In this document: piece by piece, positions 62,727 through 64,000 of the stretch
Layout: every line of letters starts with the position of its first letter
Numbering within the stretch: the first letter of the stretch is position 1
Origin: DATHZQ01 sp035458525
Lineage (GTDB): Bacteria > Actinomycetota > Acidimicrobiia > Spongiisociales > UBA5794
DNA length: 64,000 nt
Reading direction: 5' to 3'
Assembly (NCBI GenBank): GCA_035458525.1
Contig: DATHZQ010000093.1
Span: forward strand, 1-64,000
The notes under the pieces: generated by a model
What the model saw: the letters and a program-made list of their open reading frames with translations, nothing else
What the model was told of the DNA's origin: nothing
The model's database searches: none
Made by a program: the position numbers and the translations under genes

Positions 62727-64000
62727 CTAGAGACCGCGAGTGACCTCGATGCGTCCGTCGGCCTCCGCCTGTAGCGTCGCTTCGTAGTCGGCCTGGTTCT
62801 GATCGGCATAGGCGACGGCGAAGGTCGCTACTGCCTCAGCGAAACTGTCGTTCTTGCCGAGATACCCGGTGATTGCGTTGCTGCTGCCAGATCTGGCGTG
62901 TCCATGCGCCAGCACCTGCCCGCAGGCTTCTCCGTAGAAGCTCATCTGGTCTGGGTTCAGGTCCTCGACGTGGATGGAGTACTTCCAGTCGCGGAGTTGG
63001 CGAACGTAGAAGTCATATCGACGACCAACGCGTTCGGCCGAGAGCCATCCCAGAAACTGGTCGCTGGCTGCTTGGATCAGGCGCTGCCCGTCCACGACCC
63101 GCTGGCCCTGGTGCTCGAATAGGCCAGGCTGGGCGTATTGCTCCAACACCGACGGCGGTGCCTCCTTGCCTTGGAGGAAGAGCGGATCGTTGCTGCGGCG
63201 ACCGATCATCAGCATCATGAAGGCCGCAGTCCCCACCGATCCGACTCCGACTACCTTCCGCGCCGCATCGACGAGTTGGTACCGGCCGAGCAGGACCCGA
63301 ACATCGCTTTGCGCCGAGTCGACATACTGCTCGTACGCCTGCTGCAGCTCGGCTTTGCGGTCTTCCTCCCTTTCGAAGGGGACGATCAACGGCGGCTCGG
63401 CCTTGATCCTCCACCCCTCGGGTGTCTTCTCGGCGAATCTCTCGAGGGCCCCGAGGTCGGTTTTCGAGCTCGCCTTCTTGGCGAACTTCTTGGCACGCTT
63501 GCGCACGGCTTTCTTATTGCTCTTGGACGCCTTGCGCAGCCGCGGGTCAACGTCGTAGCGCTGATACCACGCATCGAGTCCGCGCATGGCGGCCAGCTCC
63601 GCCATCCGCTCCCGATAGGCGGCCACGGCTGCAGCGGCGATGTGCCAGTTGGTCTTGTCGTTGAAACCGTTGTCTCGGCCGGCGATGACCATGCTGGCGG
63701 CGAGACGCTTCACGTCCCATTCGAAGGGAGCCGGATAGGTTTCGTCGAAGTCATTGACGTCGAAGGCCAGGCGCCGCTCTGGTGTGGCGAAGACGCCGAA
63801 GTTGGACAGGTGCGCATCACCGCAGGCTTGAACGGCAATGCCGCTGGTGGGTGTCCGGGCGAGGTCGGAGGCCATGACGAGGGCGGCGCCGCGGTAGAAG
63901 GTGAACGCCGATTCCAGCATCCGGCCGTGGCGGATCGGCACCAGGTCCTGGATCCTGCCGGCGTCCTGTTCCTCGATGAGGGCTACTGGATCGGGGCGAT
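62727..64000 (-). CDS. DUF2252 family protein (5' partial)
   Basis: At least 424 aa. The frame stays open to the window end and reads RPDPVALIEEQDAGRIQDLVPIRHGRML, the expected N-terminal part of DUF2252, so the start lies beyond 64000. Core blocks ACGDAHLSNFGVFATPERRLAFDVNDFDE and EWDVKRLAASMVIAG are the family's kinase-like (APH-fold) active-site region; VGVGSVGTAAFMMLM follows. A Lys-rich insertion (about 60 residues from the middle; NKKAVRKRAKKFAKKASSK) is unusual in charge. Function unknown, probably ATP-dependent. Confidence 0.9.
   Translation of the reverse strand, partial: RPDPVALIEEQDAGRIQDLVPIRHGRMLESAFTFYRGAALVMASDLARTPTSGIAVQACGDAHLSNFGVFATPERRLAFDVNDFDETYPAPFEWDVKRLAASMVIAGRDNGFNDKTNWHIAAAAVAAYRERMAELAAMRGLDAWYQRYDVDPRLRKASKSNKKAVRKRAKKFAKKASSKTDLGALERFAEKTPEGWRIKAEPPLIVPFEREEDRKAELQQAYEQYVDSAQSDVRVLLGRYQLVDAARKVVGVGSVGTAAFMMLMIGRRSNDPLFLQGKEAPPSVLEQYAQPGLFEHQGQRVVDGQRLIQAASDQFLGWLSAERVGRRYDFYVRQLRDWKYSIHVEDLNPDQMSFYGEACGQVLAHGHARSGSSNAITGYLGKNDSFAEAVATFAVAYADQNQADYEATLQAEADGRIEVTRGL

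Noticed and set aside
1..64000. CRISPR arrays, rRNA, tRNA, complete IS elements, prophage
   Set aside because: No direct-repeat/spacer pattern, cloverleaf or rRNA sequence, transposase or integrase was seen on reading the window; short tRNAs could still be missed without a covariance search.

Overview
The window looks like high-GC actinobacterial chromosome, most likely an uncultured Acidimicrobiia-like lineage. The evidence is indirect: DUF6325 followed by a SHOCT protein, DUF2510, DUF2252, DUF3152 and DUF3105 proteins, lipoproteins with long Thr-rich stalks, frequent GTG/TTG starts, ATGA/GTGA gene overlaps and near-leaderless promoters. No rRNA, tRNA, CRISPR array, complete insertion sequence or phage gene was seen. 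Genes at both ends run off the window.

Layout. 1-3.4 kb: a BMP-type (nucleoside/simple sugar) ABC importer. 3.4-6.1 kb: small membrane proteins. 6-13.4 kb: metabolic and signalling genes (tryptophanase, enoyl-CoA hydratase/isomerase, PAS-PAS-adenylate cyclase, MFS exporter, SDR, epimerase). 13.4-18.4 kb: hrpA helicase and a shikimate kinase-like gene, between remnants of a sortase substrate and a TauE-like protein. 19.4-22.1 kb: a broken lipoprotein, a DUF2237 gene and a 622-aa protein with an ESX-like N-terminus. 22.1-26.2 kb: a compact molybdate operon (rhodanese, Xre-PBP regulator, modA, modB, modC). 26.3-30 kb: cytidylate-kinase-like gene, a frameshifted FGE-fold lipoprotein and an ArfA-like OmpA protein. 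30.2-32.5 kb: a molybdopterin oxidoreductase pseudogene carrying at least four lesions.

32.5-44.9 kb holds a two-component system and then a copper/heavy-metal island: a CC-motif protein, MerR regulator, methyltransferase, DUF3105 protein, BlaR1/BlaI pair, SHOCT protein, CPH-type copper ATPase, cytochrome c, CopC-CopD fusion and a multicopper oxidase with extra cupredoxin domains. Four copies of a 17-bp dyad (consensus TACGACR-N3-YGTCGTA) lie at promoters in this island and define a likely BlaI/CopY-family regulon. 45.3-49.6 kb: a four-gene pyruvate:ferredoxin oxidoreductase operon whose delta subunit is fused to a GltD-like flavoprotein.

49.7-64 kb is mixed: SGNH hydrolase, MarR-MscS pair, DUF3152 protease-like lipoprotein, Glu/Leu dehydrogenase, secreted proteins, LVIVD-repeat protein, a decayed stretch (59.6-60.8 kb) and DUF6325/SHOCT/DUF2510/DUF2252 genes. 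The most notable item is a 97-codon gene at 52244-52537 (minus strand) that reads through an in-frame TGA. A SECIS-like hairpin with apical loop GGUC starts 17 nt after the U of the TGA, so this is a candidate small selenoprotein. Several other genes carry single-base indels, some in C or G runs. Whether these are real decay or residual assembly error cannot be decided from the sequence alone.
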